Part shown: positions 22,361-31,385 of the stretch, in pieces
Numbering within the stretch: position 1 is the stretch's first letter
Layout: every line of letters starts with the position of its first letter
Made by a program: the position numbers and the translations under genes
The notes under the pieces: model-generated
Told to the model about the DNA's origin: nothing
Database searches by the model: none
The model's input: only the letters and a program-made list of their open reading frames with translations
Source of the DNA: Planctomicrobium piriforme
GTDB taxonomy: Bacteria > Planctomycetota > Planctomycetia > Pirellulales > UBA1268
DNA length: 64,000 bases
NCBI GenBank assembly: GCA_945869735.1
Contig: CAMBPQ010000013.1
Span: 1 to 64,000, forward strand
Reading direction: 5' to 3'

Positions 22361-24484
22361 GTGATTGACCGTCGCGCGCGATCAATTCCTCGGCCGCTAC
22401 CGGCCGTGAGGGTCTGCGCGATCGTGGTCGGCGGGCTTTTCGCCGTGTTGTTCTTCCATCGCGTCGAGGCCGGGGAATACCCGTTGCCGCCGCCGGGCGA
22501 GCGGTCGGAGAGCACGCTTTCGAAGCGCGGGAATACCGGCGAGATTCCGAGCATCTTCATCCCGCCGGAATGGCCGCGGCAGCTTCCACCCATCGACGGT
22601 TCTGTCGAGACGGGTGCGGATGGCTGGCAGTTCGAAATGAATCTCCTCGAGCAGGAGTCAGCGCTCTTCGACGCAGGTGCAGCCAATACCATCCGGGACG
22701 AACAACTCCGCATCTCCCAGATCCGTGGGCCGCAGGTCCTCGCCGAGCCGGCGGAAAACCCTTACGACATGGCCGGACAGAGCCCGGTCACGGATCCTCT
22801 CAACCGCTATCCCGTCTTTCCAACGCCGGGATTCGCCGGCGCATCGAGCGTGTTGCCGAGCGAGCAGCAGGAGTCGAGCCACTTCGTGCCCATGGAGGAC
22901 CGTTGGCGCATCGGATCCCCCGCATGGGACCGCTATGGCCGTGGGCATCCTCGGCTCGACGACTATCCCTATGCACTGGGCAACGCCTTCAATCCCTACA
23001 CGCAGAACTTCCTCAAGGAGGATTTTCCGCTCATCGGGCAGCACACGTTCTTCGACATGAAGGGCATCAGCCGCACGATCACGAACTTCCGGCAGGTCCC
23101 CACGCCAAACACGCCGTTCGAGTCGACGCCAACTCCGGGGCAGGAGCCATTTTTTGGCAACCCCAACGGGTTCCTGTTGCTCCAGTACTACGCGCTGGCG
23201 TTCGAACTCAATCACGGCGACAAGACGTTCAAGCCCAACGACTGGCGGATCAAGATCGCCCCGGTCTTCAACCAGAACTACCTCGAGGTTTACGAGTATG
23301 GCGTGACGTCACCCGATGTCGAAAAGGGCCGGCGACGCTATCGGGGGTTTGCCTCGCTCGAGGAGTGGTTCCTCGAGGTCAAACTCGCCGACCTCAGTCC
23401 GGACTACGATTTTATGTCGGTACGGGGGGGGTCACAGCCCTTTACGAGCGACTTTCGGGGCCTGATCTTCAGCGATTTGAACCGTGCCATCCGGCTCTTC
23501 GGCACGCAGTTCTCCAACCGTGATCAGTTCAATGTGATCATCTTCGACCAACGGGAGAAAGACACCAACAGCTTCCTCAACTCGTTTGACGACCGCGGTC
23601 AGAACATTCTCATTGCCAACTACTACCGGCAGGACTTCATCTGGCCGGGCCACACGGTGCAGACCAGTTTTCACTACGACTACGACCAGGCGCAGATCAA
23701 GTACGACAAGAACGGATTCCTCGTGCGTCCTGACCCGGTTGGCCTCGCTGAGCCGCACGAGGTCAACGCCTGCTATTTCGGAGTTGCCAACGATGGCCAC
23801 ATCAACGAGCTCAATATCTCGAGCCACTTCTACTACGTGCTCGGGCACGACACGCTCAACCCGCAGGCGCTGCAGCCGGTGGACATCGGCGCGACTATGG
23901 CGGCCGTCGAGCTCTCCTATTCGCCCGACTGGATCCGCTTCCGAAGCTCATTCTTCTTCGCTTCCGGCGACAACGACATCAACGACAATAAGGCCGGTGG
24001 CTTCGACGGCATCATCGACAACCCACAGTTCGCAGGTGGCGAGTTCAGCTTCTGGGTGCGGCAGCAGATCAAGCTGCTGGGTACCAACCTCAAGAACCTG
24101 CTGAGCATCTATCCCGACCTCCGCGCCAGCAACAAGTTTCAGTCCCAGGCCAACTTCGTGAATCCCGGCTTGCAGCTCTACAATGTCGGCGTGGACTTCG
24201 AACTGACCCAGCGAACAAGGCTGATCACCAACTGTAATTTTCTCTTCTTCGACACGACGGACGTGCTCGAGTCGTTCGTGTTTCAGGACAACATCTCGCG
24301 TTCCATCGGCACCGACCTCAGCGTGGGCTTCGAATCCCGCCCGCTCCTCAACAACAACTGGATTTTCCGGGCGGGCGTCTCGGGCCTGCTCGTCGGCGAG
24401 GGGTTTCAGCAGCTCTACGGCAACCTGGACAACAACGTGCAAAATCTGTTCGCGGCATTCACCGACCTCGAAATGGCGTTCTGA
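22361..24484 (+). CDS. outer-membrane beta-barrel protein, uncharacterised
   Basis: This is a protein of about 707 residues. After an N-terminal hydrophobic stretch (AVRVCAIVVGGLFAVLFFHR ending VEAGEY, a signal peptide) comes a soluble segment of about 200 residues. A long run of alternating hydrophobic/polar strands follows, rich in aromatic and asparagine residues (FNQNYLEVYEYGV, YYRQDFIWPGHTVQTSFHYD, NWIFRAGVSGLLVGEGF), and the chain ends in phenylalanine, as outer-membrane barrels do. I do not recognise a named family. The start is uncertain: the frame is open from about 22130, and the GTG at 22361 (MIDRRARS) gives the best signal peptide. The repeat-protein gene begins four bases after its stop. 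Confidence 0.75.
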   Translation: MIDRRARSIPRPLPAVRVCAIVVGGLFAVLFFHRVEAGEYPLPPPGERSESTLSKRGNTGEIPSIFIPPEWPRQLPPIDGSVETGADGWQFEMNLLEQESALFDAGAANTIRDEQLRISQIRGPQVLAEPAENPYDMAGQSPVTDPLNRYPVFPTPGFAGASSVLPSEQQESSHFVPMEDRWRIGSPAWDRYGRGHPRLDDYPYALGNAFNPYTQNFLKEDFPLIGQHTFFDMKGISRTITNFRQVPTPNTPFESTPTPGQEPFFGNPNGFLLLQYYALAFELNHGDKTFKPNDWRIKIAPVFNQNYLEVYEYGVTSPDVEKGRRRYRGFASLEEWFLEVKLADLSPDYDFMSVRGGSQPFTSDFRGLIFSDLNRAIRLFGTQFSNRDQFNVIIFDQREKDTNSFLNSFDDRGQNILIANYYRQDFIWPGHTVQTSFHYDYDQAQIKYDKNGFLVRPDPVGLAEPHEVNACYFGVANDGHINELNISSHFYYVLGHDTLNPQALQPVDIGATMAAVELSYSPDWIRFRSSFFFASGDNDINDNKAGGFDGIIDNPQFAGGEFSFWVRQQIKLLGTNLKNLLSIYPDLRASNKFQSQANFVNPGLQLYNVGVDFELTQRTRLITNCNFLFFDTTDVLESFVFQDNISRSIGTDLSVGFESRPLLNNNWIFRAGVSGLLVGEGFQQLYGNLDNNVQNLFAAFTDLEMAF

Positions 24485-24488
24485 TCCG

Positions 24489-26759
24489 ATGGTTCTTCCC
24501 ACGAGCCGTGCGGCCTTCGGCGCCCTCAGTCAATCGAGCCTCGAGAAAACCGCCTCGTGGTGTCGTCAGCACCGTCTCACGCTGGCGGGGGGCTGCGTTG
24601 CCGTGGTGGCCGCGGCGGTGCTGCTTCGGCCTGCTGCCCCGCCCGGCCGCCTCGACCTCCATGCACTGCGGTCGCTGTCGGCCGAGAAGGCGGGCGAGAT
24701 TGCCGGCTTCCCGGGCACCATCGACCTGCGGGGGCTCCCCACGCTCTCTGCGGAGGCGGCCAGGGCCGTCGCCGCCCACGCCGGACGTCTCCAGCTCGAC
24801 GGGCTGGCGGAAATCTCCGATGCGGCGGCCGCGGCGCTCGTGGCCCATACGGCCCCGCTCTCAATCGACGGCCTCGTGCTCCGCGCCCGTGACGACGAAA
24901 TAGTGTCCGTGCCGCTTGCGGCGCTGCTGTCGCGGCATGCTGGACCGCTGAGGTTCGACCGACTCGCTGAACTGAAGCCGGAGGCGGCGGCTGCATTTTC
25001 GGGGCATGCCGGGCCGCTTGTGCTCCCCGCCGTCAGCCGGCTGACACGGCTGGCGGAGGAGCGGCTCGCAGGGCACCCCGGTAGGCTCGTCCTCGAGGGG
25101 CTCGAGTCGATCCAGACCCTGGCGCTCATCGCGAAACTACGGGCCGACGGCAGGGATGACTTCGATGCGGTGACGTCGCTCTCTCCGGAGGCGTCTGAGG
25201 CCTTGGCCGCCTCCGACGGTGCGATCTCGATCGCGGCGATCGTCTTCCAGGCGGCCGCTGCGGCTGACATCGATCCCCCGCTCGCCCGGCTGCTCGCCCG
25301 GCACTCGGGCCCCGTCAGCCTGCCCGCGCTCGACGCGCTCTCCGAAACAGTTGCTGGCGAACTGGCCCGGCACACGGGCCCGCTCGCGTTCGATGGGCTC
25401 TTGAATCTCTCCGCTGCCGCCGCCCAAGCGCTCTCCGCGCATGTCGGGCCATTACGTCTCAACGGTCTCGCCACACTCGATGGGCCCGCGGCGGCCGCGC
25501 TCGCCGCGCACCGCGGCCCCCTCCATCTTGATGGTCTCGAGACGATCGAGTCCGCCGAGCTGGTCAGAAAACTGTTGGCTGATGGACGGACCGACTTCAG
25601 CCGAGTGGTATCGATCTCCACGGCCGCCGCGGAGCGATTTGTGGACAATGCGGGGCCGCTCGATTTCTCGGGGCTGGCTGCGGTGAGCCCGGCGGTGCAG
25701 GAGGCTCTCGCCCGTCACCCCGGTCCGCTCGGGCTGGCGGGGCTGGCAGCCGCGGCCGCCGAGGCAACACGGCTCGACGAACTCGATGCCGCGATGCTTG
25801 CGAAGCACCGCGGACCTCTGCCACTGACGCGGCTGGTCGAACTCGAAAGCCCGGCGCTCGCAAAGAAACTCCTTGCGGACGGCCGCCCCGACTTGTTCAC
25901 GCTCGAAAGGCTGTCGCCTGAAGTGGAGAAAGTCTTTGCCGACCATGCTGCGCCGCTTGATCTGAGCGGATTGCGGAGCATCGCGGCGCCCGAGTTAGCC
26001 GCGAAACTGCTGGCCGACGGTCGCACGAACTTTGACCCGGTCGAATCGCTCTCTGACGAGGCTGCCCGCGTGTTTGGAAAGCATGACGGAAGCCTCTCTC
26101 TCCGCGCGCTCGTCAGACGGGTGGCCGCGAGCCGCACGATCCCGTTACCATTGGCGGCGGCCGTCGCCCGTTCGAGCGGCCGGCTTCGGCTGCCGCTTCT
26201 GAACCAGCCCTCCGACGACGTCGCCGCGGCGCTCGCCACGCATGTCGGGCCGCTCGAACTCGACGCACTCGAGGAACTCACGCCCTCGCAGGCCGCCGCG
26301 CTGGCCGCCCACGCGGACGGGCCCCTTTCGCTCGACGGCGTTGCCCACTGCACGGCTGAGGCTGAAGAGGCGATCGCCGCCCATCCGGGACCCGTCTCGA
26401 TGGCCGGTCTACGGGGGCTGACCACGGGGCGGCTGGCAGAGAAGCTGTGCACCGACGGCCGCCGTGAGTTTGGCAAGCTCGTGGAACTTTCCCCGCAACC
26501 TGCGGCAGTGCTCGCCAGGCTTTCGGGCCCGCTCTTCCTGAACGAGCTCGGTTCGATCTCGGCCGAGACGGCCGCAGTCCTCGCGGTGCACGTGGGCGAC
26601 CTCTCGCTCAACGGGCTCGAAACGCTCTCCATCGAGGCCGCGACCGCCCTGGCGGACCACCGCGGTGAACTCTCGCTCCGCGGCATCCGGCAGCCCGCGG
26701 GCGATCTGAAGGCTGCGCTCGACAAACACTCCGCACCGGTCTGGCTCGGCGACGACTGA
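24489..26759 (+). CDS. membrane-anchored leucine-rich-like repeat protein
   Basis: This is a 756-residue protein with one membrane segment at about residues 28-47 (LTLAGGCVAVVAAAVLL). The rest is made of some twenty tandem units of about 22-25 residues on the pattern GPL-x-LDGL-x2-L-x3-AA-x-ALA-x-H. Examples are HVGPLRLNGLATLDGPAAAA and HRGPLHLDGLETIESAELV. Some units carry a KLLADGR-type insertion. This degenerate leucine-rich type is common in planctomycetes and probably forms a curved binding surface in the periplasm. Its ATG lies four bases after the barrel-protein stop, so the two are one operon and may work together. GC and codon use match the neighbours. Confidence 0.8.
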   Translation: MVLPTSRAAFGALSQSSLEKTASWCRQHRLTLAGGCVAVVAAAVLLRPAAPPGRLDLHALRSLSAEKAGEIAGFPGTIDLRGLPTLSAEAARAVAAHAGRLQLDGLAEISDAAAAALVAHTAPLSIDGLVLRARDDEIVSVPLAALLSRHAGPLRFDRLAELKPEAAAAFSGHAGPLVLPAVSRLTRLAEERLAGHPGRLVLEGLESIQTLALIAKLRADGRDDFDAVTSLSPEASEALAASDGAISIAAIVFQAAAAADIDPPLARLLARHSGPVSLPALDALSETVAGELARHTGPLAFDGLLNLSAAAAQALSAHVGPLRLNGLATLDGPAAAALAAHRGPLHLDGLETIESAELVRKLLADGRTDFSRVVSISTAAAERFVDNAGPLDFSGLAAVSPAVQEALARHPGPLGLAGLAAAAAEATRLDELDAAMLAKHRGPLPLTRLVELESPALAKKLLADGRPDLFTLERLSPEVEKVFADHAAPLDLSGLRSIAAPELAAKLLADGRTNFDPVESLSDEAARVFGKHDGSLSLRALVRRVAASRTIPLPLAAAVARSSGRLRLPLLNQPSDDVAAALATHVGPLELDALEELTPSQAAALAAHADGPLSLDGVAHCTAEAEEAIAAHPGPVSMAGLRGLTTGRLAEKLCTDGRREFGKLVELSPQPAAVLARLSGPLFLNELGSISAETAAVLAVHVGDLSLNGLETLSIEAATALADHRGELSLRGIRQPAGDLKAALDKHSAPVWLGDD

Positions 26760-26830
26760 AGAGCCAGAGCACATCTGAGAGCGCCGGAGCGCCGGCGGGT
26801 TTGACCACGCCTCGACCGCATCTGAGTGTG

Positions 26831-26920
26831 GTGTATCGCCGGCTCGAGGGCGGCAAAAGCCTCGTCGTTCTGGGCCGCGGCGGCCCGGCGCTCCTCAAGC
26901 GTTCGCCGACTCTCTCACCT
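26831..26920 (+). repeat. dispersed 3'-end repeat, copy C
   Basis: This is the most diverged copy. It retains TATCGCCGGCTCGAGGGCGG, CAAAAGCCTCGTCG and GCTCCTCAAGCGTTCGCCGA. It starts 71 bases after the repeat-protein stop. It lies upstream of the sigma-factor remnant in a 439-bp stretch (26760-27198) that otherwise holds no intact gene. Confidence 0.65.
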
Positions 26921-27069
26921 CGGCCCCTGGCTTGCGTCAAACCCCGTGACACGTGTGATGATGTCGATACACAAAACCCGGTCCCTCGTGACCCCTTGGA
27001 CGTGAACCGGCGGAAATGACACGGTGGTAGCCACGCTCGCTGAATCGCTTGCCGCCGGGGCCGCCGGGC

Positions 27070-27202
27070 CGCGATCCACCGCCGGGCCGTGCTCGCGATC
27101 GCCGCTGCGACCGGCGCGAGTCTCAACACGGTGGCCAGCCGCTACCGCTACGCACTGGAAAAACTTCGGACCGCGCCCGCTGGCCGGGAGGACGAGCCAT
27201 GA
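27070..27202 (+). pseudogene. remnant of an ECF sigma factor (region 4)
   Basis: A short reading frame ending at TGA 27202 encodes IAAATGASLNTVASRYRYAL followed by EKLR. This is the helix-turn-helix end of sigma-70 region 4 as found in planctomycete ECF sigma factors. Upstream in the same frame the sequence becomes arginine/glycine-rich and hits a stop near 27043; no region 2 is present. Only the last 35-40 codons survive. The stop codon overlaps the ATG of the next gene (ATGA), the usual sigma/anti-sigma junction. Confidence 0.6.
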
Positions 27203-27639
27203 GCGAGCGCTATGACGCACGCCTTGACGACGTCGAGCGGCGGCTCGCCAACCGGGCCGCTCTCGCCGCCCCGCCCGGGCACCGCGACCGGGTGCTTGCC
27301 GCGGTGCGAGATACGCTCGCCGGGCGAATCTCACCGCCGGTCGCGCCCGCTGGCATCGACTCGGGCGGCATGGCAGCGCTCGTCGCGAGAGCCCTCTCGG
27401 TTATGGTAGTGGCCGTCGTCCCCTGGCTCGTCGTCGCCCGGGCGGTCGCGCCTGTGCCAACGGAGCCCAGGATCGTGGCGCAGGCCCGGGCCGCCGGGGT
27501 CGACCTGCCGGCTGTGATCGCCGCGGCGACGAGCGGCCCGGCCCGGAAACCGTTTTCCCGTTCCCGCATAAGCGACCCGCTGAACGTCCGGCACCACGAA
27601 GCTTGGCACCTGCGAAACCTGCTCCAGGGAGAACTCTGA
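27199..27639 (+). CDS. single-pass membrane protein, probable orphan anti-sigma partner
   Basis: This is a 146-residue protein with an acidic/basic N-terminal region (MSERYDARLDDVERRLANRA), one hydrophobic segment at about residues 60-82 (LVARALSVMVVAVVPWLVVA) and a C-terminal tail of about 60 residues. No conserved zinc-binding anti-sigma motif is visible. It is called an anti-sigma-like partner only because its start overlaps the end of a sigma-factor remnant by four bases, the standard arrangement for such pairs. The next gene starts two bases after its stop codon. Confidence 0.6.
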   Translation: MSERYDARLDDVERRLANRAALAAPPGHRDRVLAAVRDTLAGRISPPVAPAGIDSGGMAALVARALSVMVVAVVPWLVVARAVAPVPTEPRIVAQARAAGVDLPAVIAAATSGPARKPFSRSRISDPLNVRHHEAWHLRNLLQGEL

Positions 27640-27640
27640 C

Positions 27641-29269
27641 ATGGGCCACCTCTTCTTCTATCTCGCCGTCATCGCCGCCTGCCTGCTCTGGTCGGCAGCG
27701 TTCACGGCCGCGGCGGCCCGCACCCGTCCGGGTTGGATCCGGTGGATCCTGATTGCAGTGGCCGTCACCGTGCCCGTTCTCGCGGCCGCGCCGTGGGTGC
27801 TCGTGACGGCGAGGCTGGCCTTCGGGGCGAGGCTCGAGACCAACTGGTTTGCCCCCACGCTCACGGCGGCGATCGCCGCGGCCATCGGCGGCGTGTGGAT
27901 CAGCCGCGCGGGGCTCGCTCCACGGGCCGCCCCTGCTGCCGCGGCCTGGCCGCTGGTGGGCCTGGCGGCGATGTGCGTGCTGGCCAATGCCGTGGCGGCG
28001 GGCACGCTGCTCTTGATCGACAACGCCGTCATGGCCGAGGTGCGGGCGGCCCGGACGGAAGCGGTAGCGGTGATGCAGTCGGTCGTGCCGCCGGTGCTGC
28101 CGGCCGACGAGGATGCGGCCCCGCTCTACCGGCAAGCGTTCGAACGGATCGAGATCGACAAGGGGCTCACCGCCGAGCAGTCGCCGCTCAAAGCGGCCGC
28201 TGCGGCCGATGTCAGCACCGACGAGGTGACCGCGCTCCTCGCCCGCCATGCGACAACGCTTGATCTCCTTCGGCGGGCCGCCGCCAAGCCCGGCTGCCGG
28301 TTCGCCCGCGACTGGGCGCGGCCATCAATGGGCATGCTCCTGCCAGAGCTGGCTTCGATGCGGCACGCCGCCCGGCTCTTGGCCCTGGCGGCCCGGCGGG
28401 AAGCGACCAGCGGCGACGTGTCCGCGGCTTTGGCCGACGTCGTGCGGCTGCATCGGATGGCCATCCACGTGGCCGCGGAACCGATCCTCATCTCCGGCCT
28501 GGTGGAAACGGCGGTCGACTCGATCGCGCTGGAAACCCTCGCCGTGATCCTTCCCCTGATCACCGCCAAGGATGCCGCGGCGCTCGCCGACCCGGCGCTC
28601 GGTGACTTTGTCCGCTCGCAGCCCTCGTTTGAGCGGCACGCTCTCGGCGAGGAGGCTTTCGGACTGGCGACATTCGCAGACCTGGCCGAGGCGAAGGTAC
28701 GACTGCACGACCTCGGGATGAGTCCCGATCCTGTTGGCTTTGCCATCTCCGTCGCCAGCATTCTCTATCGGTGCTTCCTCCTACCGTCCGATCTCGCGGC
28801 CTACACGGGGGCCATGAGTCGATGGCGAGCGCAGGCCGCGCGGCCCGCGATGCCGGACGAGCGCTCTGCCGAGGTCGCCCGCCGGCCGGCGCCGATCGGA
28901 AGTGAACTGACGACGAACCGCCAGGGACTGCTCACAAGCCTCCTCACCCCCGCCCTCGGCGCCATCCTCAAGACGCAGGCCAAGTCCCTGGCAAAACACC
29001 GCGCCGCCGAGGTGCTGCTCGCGGCCACGAGGGCCCGGCTGAAGTCGGGCGAACAGCCCGGGTCGGCCGAGTCGCTCGTGCCTGAGTGGCTGCTCGCAGT
29101 GCCTGCCGACCCGTTTCGAGACGAGGGCTCGCTCACCGTGAAGACGAGTGCCGACGGCTGGCTTGTCTACTCGGTCGGCCCCGATGGCGAAGACGACGGC
29201 GGGCCGGGGCCGGCCGGGGCCGCAGCGGTCGAGGGCAATGACGACGTCGGCCTGCGGCTGGCGCGGTGA
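27641..29269 (+). CDS. planctomycete membrane protein of unknown function
   Basis: This is a 542-residue protein. Four hydrophobic segments lie in the first 135 residues (about 4-24, 35-56, 65-88, 103-127), followed by a large soluble alpha-helical part of about 400 residues. The C-terminal block has PADPFRDEGSLTVK, then GWLVYSVGPDGEDDGGP. This block recurs at the end of many uncharacterised planctomycete proteins. It follows the small single-pass protein after one base, so both are read from one message, and it was probably part of the regulon cassette of the lost sigma factor. Function unknown. Confidence 0.75.
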   Translation: MGHLFFYLAVIAACLLWSAAFTAAAARTRPGWIRWILIAVAVTVPVLAAAPWVLVTARLAFGARLETNWFAPTLTAAIAAAIGGVWISRAGLAPRAAPAAAAWPLVGLAAMCVLANAVAAGTLLLIDNAVMAEVRAARTEAVAVMQSVVPPVLPADEDAAPLYRQAFERIEIDKGLTAEQSPLKAAAAADVSTDEVTALLARHATTLDLLRRAAAKPGCRFARDWARPSMGMLLPELASMRHAARLLALAARREATSGDVSAALADVVRLHRMAIHVAAEPILISGLVETAVDSIALETLAVILPLITAKDAAALADPALGDFVRSQPSFERHALGEEAFGLATFADLAEAKVRLHDLGMSPDPVGFAISVASILYRCFLLPSDLAAYTGAMSRWRAQAARPAMPDERSAEVARRPAPIGSELTTNRQGLLTSLLTPALGAILKTQAKSLAKHRAAEVLLAATRARLKSGEQPGSAESLVPEWLLAVPADPFRDEGSLTVKTSADGWLVYSVGPDGEDDGGPGPAGAAAVEGNDDVGLRLAR

Positions 29270-29368
29270 ACAGAAACTCCTCGTAGCGGCGGGACCGCGC
29301 GGGGCTGCCAAACAACGGCGCGGCCGCTGAACAAAGTGCCGTTGACCGGGCGATCCTCGATCAGCCGG

Positions 29369-31312
29369 TCACAGCGAGGTGACGTTTCGCGAAAACTTGA
29401 TGTAGGGCAGACGGATGCCGCGGAAGATGTACTGATCGGCCCGCTTGGCTTCGGGCGCCGCATACCCCACCGCTCCGTAGAACGCGCCGACATCGTCCTG
29501 ATCGACGCCATCGCCGCTGGAGCCGTATCCGCCGGCGAGTTGACCGTTCTTGTAGAGGGCCGAGCTTCCCGGGAAGAAGATCGTGCCGTTTTGATTTTCC
29601 TTCGGCATCACGCTGAACGGTGCGCGGAAGTTGCGACCCGGATTGAACGAATCGAAGCCGAGTACCGTTTGAAACGATGACGCCGCCTTTGGCGGGCCGA
29701 TGTTGAGCCCGGTCTTCGGGTCGATGCCCGGTTCGTTCAGGATCGACCAGATCCCGGGCGCCGCATTGTCGTTCCCCGAGGGATATCGGGGCACGGCAAG
29801 GTAGCGGAACGTGCGGGTCGTAAACGCAGTGCCGAGCGGAATCCCGGGCAGTTGGTCCTGCGGCTGGAGGTCAGGCGACGCGTAGTAGACGGAGTTCCTG
29901 GCCTTCGCAGGGGTGACATCGAGCGCGTCGCAGAGCGCGTCGGGCATCCGATAGAGGCCGAGGATGTCGCCGTTGAAGTCTGCGACCACGAAGATCAATC
30001 GTGAGTATGTCGTCGGAACGCGGATCTGGGCCCGCGTGACGAGTGCCTGTGCGATGCCCTGGTTGATGATCGTCGTGACGTCGGCGGCCGAGAGAACGGA
30101 TCCATTGGTCGCTGGCACAATCCAGCCGTCGGCCTGGGCCATACCGTTGAGAAGTGTCACGCCGCCTGCGGCGACCGGCTGGTTGGTGCCGTTGACGCTG
30201 CCCGGGCCGAGTACCTTCATGAGATTGAAGAGCGTCTGCACGCCGAGGGGCCCTGCCTTCGGACCAAAACTCTGCAGCGCGATGCCGCCGAGATTAATTC
30301 GCGCTGCGGCGTTGATCTTGTTGATCTGCGTTTGGAGCGGCTGCTTGGGGGAGATCTTCGCGAGGTTGATGATGCCTTGCGGCGCCCCGGTAATGGCGGG
30401 TCGCGGTACGCCACCGATCGGAGTCGGCACGAACAGTGTCTCGAAGACAATCAGTTCGGATTCGATGGCCAGCGGTGCATTGACCCGCTGCTCACGGGTC
30501 TGTGAAGCGACTGGCTGAAACGATTGCTCGAATGAGGCGTATCCGAACGGACCGGGGAAAAATGCGCCGATCCCGGCGATCAGTTCGCTGGTGCCGGCAC
30601 GGTAGACGGGCAGCCCGCCGGGCATCGTGCCGATACCCCGGGACGTCTCATCGGGGTTGGTTCCCACCTGCTGTCCGTAGGACTTGCGATTGGCGACCAA
30701 CTGCCCGTTGACGACGGTGCTGACCCGATTCGAGTGCTCGATCGCGAAGAGATCGACCAGCGGCTGGTTGATGATGCCGGGCGGGAACTGGCCGCCGACT
30801 CCCACGGGTGCGACAAAGCCCGGACCCCGGATCGTTTCATCCAGGCTCGTGGGATTGGCCTCCACTTCCCGCTGCGTGATCGTCGACTGACTGAGGTAGC
30901 CGACCGTCCGCGACGTGAGGATGCCCTGGCCGCTGGAGAAAAATACGGCGCTCCGCGCCTTGGCAATCGCCCCGTTGATCGCGAAGTTCAAGTCGTTGGT
31001 GACGACGTTCGCCTCGGTCCGCACTCCGAGGATCTGCCCGGAGCGATCCACCACCGCGAAGATTGCGCTGGTGCTGGGGGTTGCCGCTGCCGCTCGGTCG
31101 AGCAGTGCACCGACCTCCAAGGCCGTGAGTTGGCCCGCAGTCATCATGCTCCGCTGTTCGAGGGGCTCGGCCGAGAGGCAGTCGGGGGCCGCAGCACGCC
31201 GGCGCGGCTTGCCACGCCACCATGTTGTGAAAATCTTGCCAATCACGCCGGCGGCACTCCAAGAACCTGCCCCGATCGATCCACCATCTGCCACAATAGA
31301 TTCAATTATCAT
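29369..31312 (-). CDS. secreted protein with two HbpS/GlcG-type domains
   Basis: This is a 647-residue protein. Near the N-terminus CLSAEPLEQRSMMTAGQL matches the LEPR-type motif that planctomycetes place at the start of large exported proteins. Two GlcG/HbpS-like (haem-degrading/haem-binding, Pfam PF03928 style) domains follow. The first is at about residues 60-230 (ALEVGALLDRAAA, AIFAVVDRSGQILGVR, NGAIAKARSAVFFSS). The second, at about 395-620, has LIFVVADFNGDILGLYRMPD and TPAKARNSVYYAS. HbpS relatives bind haem or act as extracellular sensors. The start ATG (MIIESIVADG) is the best available; the frame is open a further 56 codons upstream. Confidence 0.75.
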   Translation of the reverse strand: MIIESIVADGGSIGAGSWSAAGVIGKIFTTWWRGKPRRRAAAPDCLSAEPLEQRSMMTAGQLTALEVGALLDRAAAATPSTSAIFAVVDRSGQILGVRTEANVVTNDLNFAINGAIAKARSAVFFSSGQGILTSRTVGYLSQSTITQREVEANPTSLDETIRGPGFVAPVGVGGQFPPGIINQPLVDLFAIEHSNRVSTVVNGQLVANRKSYGQQVGTNPDETSRGIGTMPGGLPVYRAGTSELIAGIGAFFPGPFGYASFEQSFQPVASQTREQRVNAPLAIESELIVFETLFVPTPIGGVPRPAITGAPQGIINLAKISPKQPLQTQINKINAAARINLGGIALQSFGPKAGPLGVQTLFNLMKVLGPGSVNGTNQPVAAGGVTLLNGMAQADGWIVPATNGSVLSAADVTTIINQGIAQALVTRAQIRVPTTYSRLIFVVADFNGDILGLYRMPDALCDALDVTPAKARNSVYYASPDLQPQDQLPGIPLGTAFTTRTFRYLAVPRYPSGNDNAAPGIWSILNEPGIDPKTGLNIGPPKAASSFQTVLGFDSFNPGRNFRAPFSVMPKENQNGTIFFPGSSALYKNGQLAGGYGSSGDGVDQDDVGAFYGAVGYAAPEAKRADQYIFRGIRLPYIKFSRNVTSL

Positions 31313-31385
31313 CGACCGCCAGCGTCCGGTTTCATGGATGCGTTCGGGCTGGTGCCTCTGAGAAAATGCCCCGCAGGGAGAAACT

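Noticed and set aside
22334..22362. TTGACA at 22334 as a -35 box for the barrel gene
   Set aside because: No acceptable -10 sequence lies 16-18 bases downstream, and it would sit within the leader or immediately at the start codon.
24566..26821. Two long minus-strand open frames (about 360 residues each) opposite the repeat protein
   Set aside because: Serine/alanine-rich translations result from the complementary codons of the repeats in high-GC DNA; no start signals or domains.
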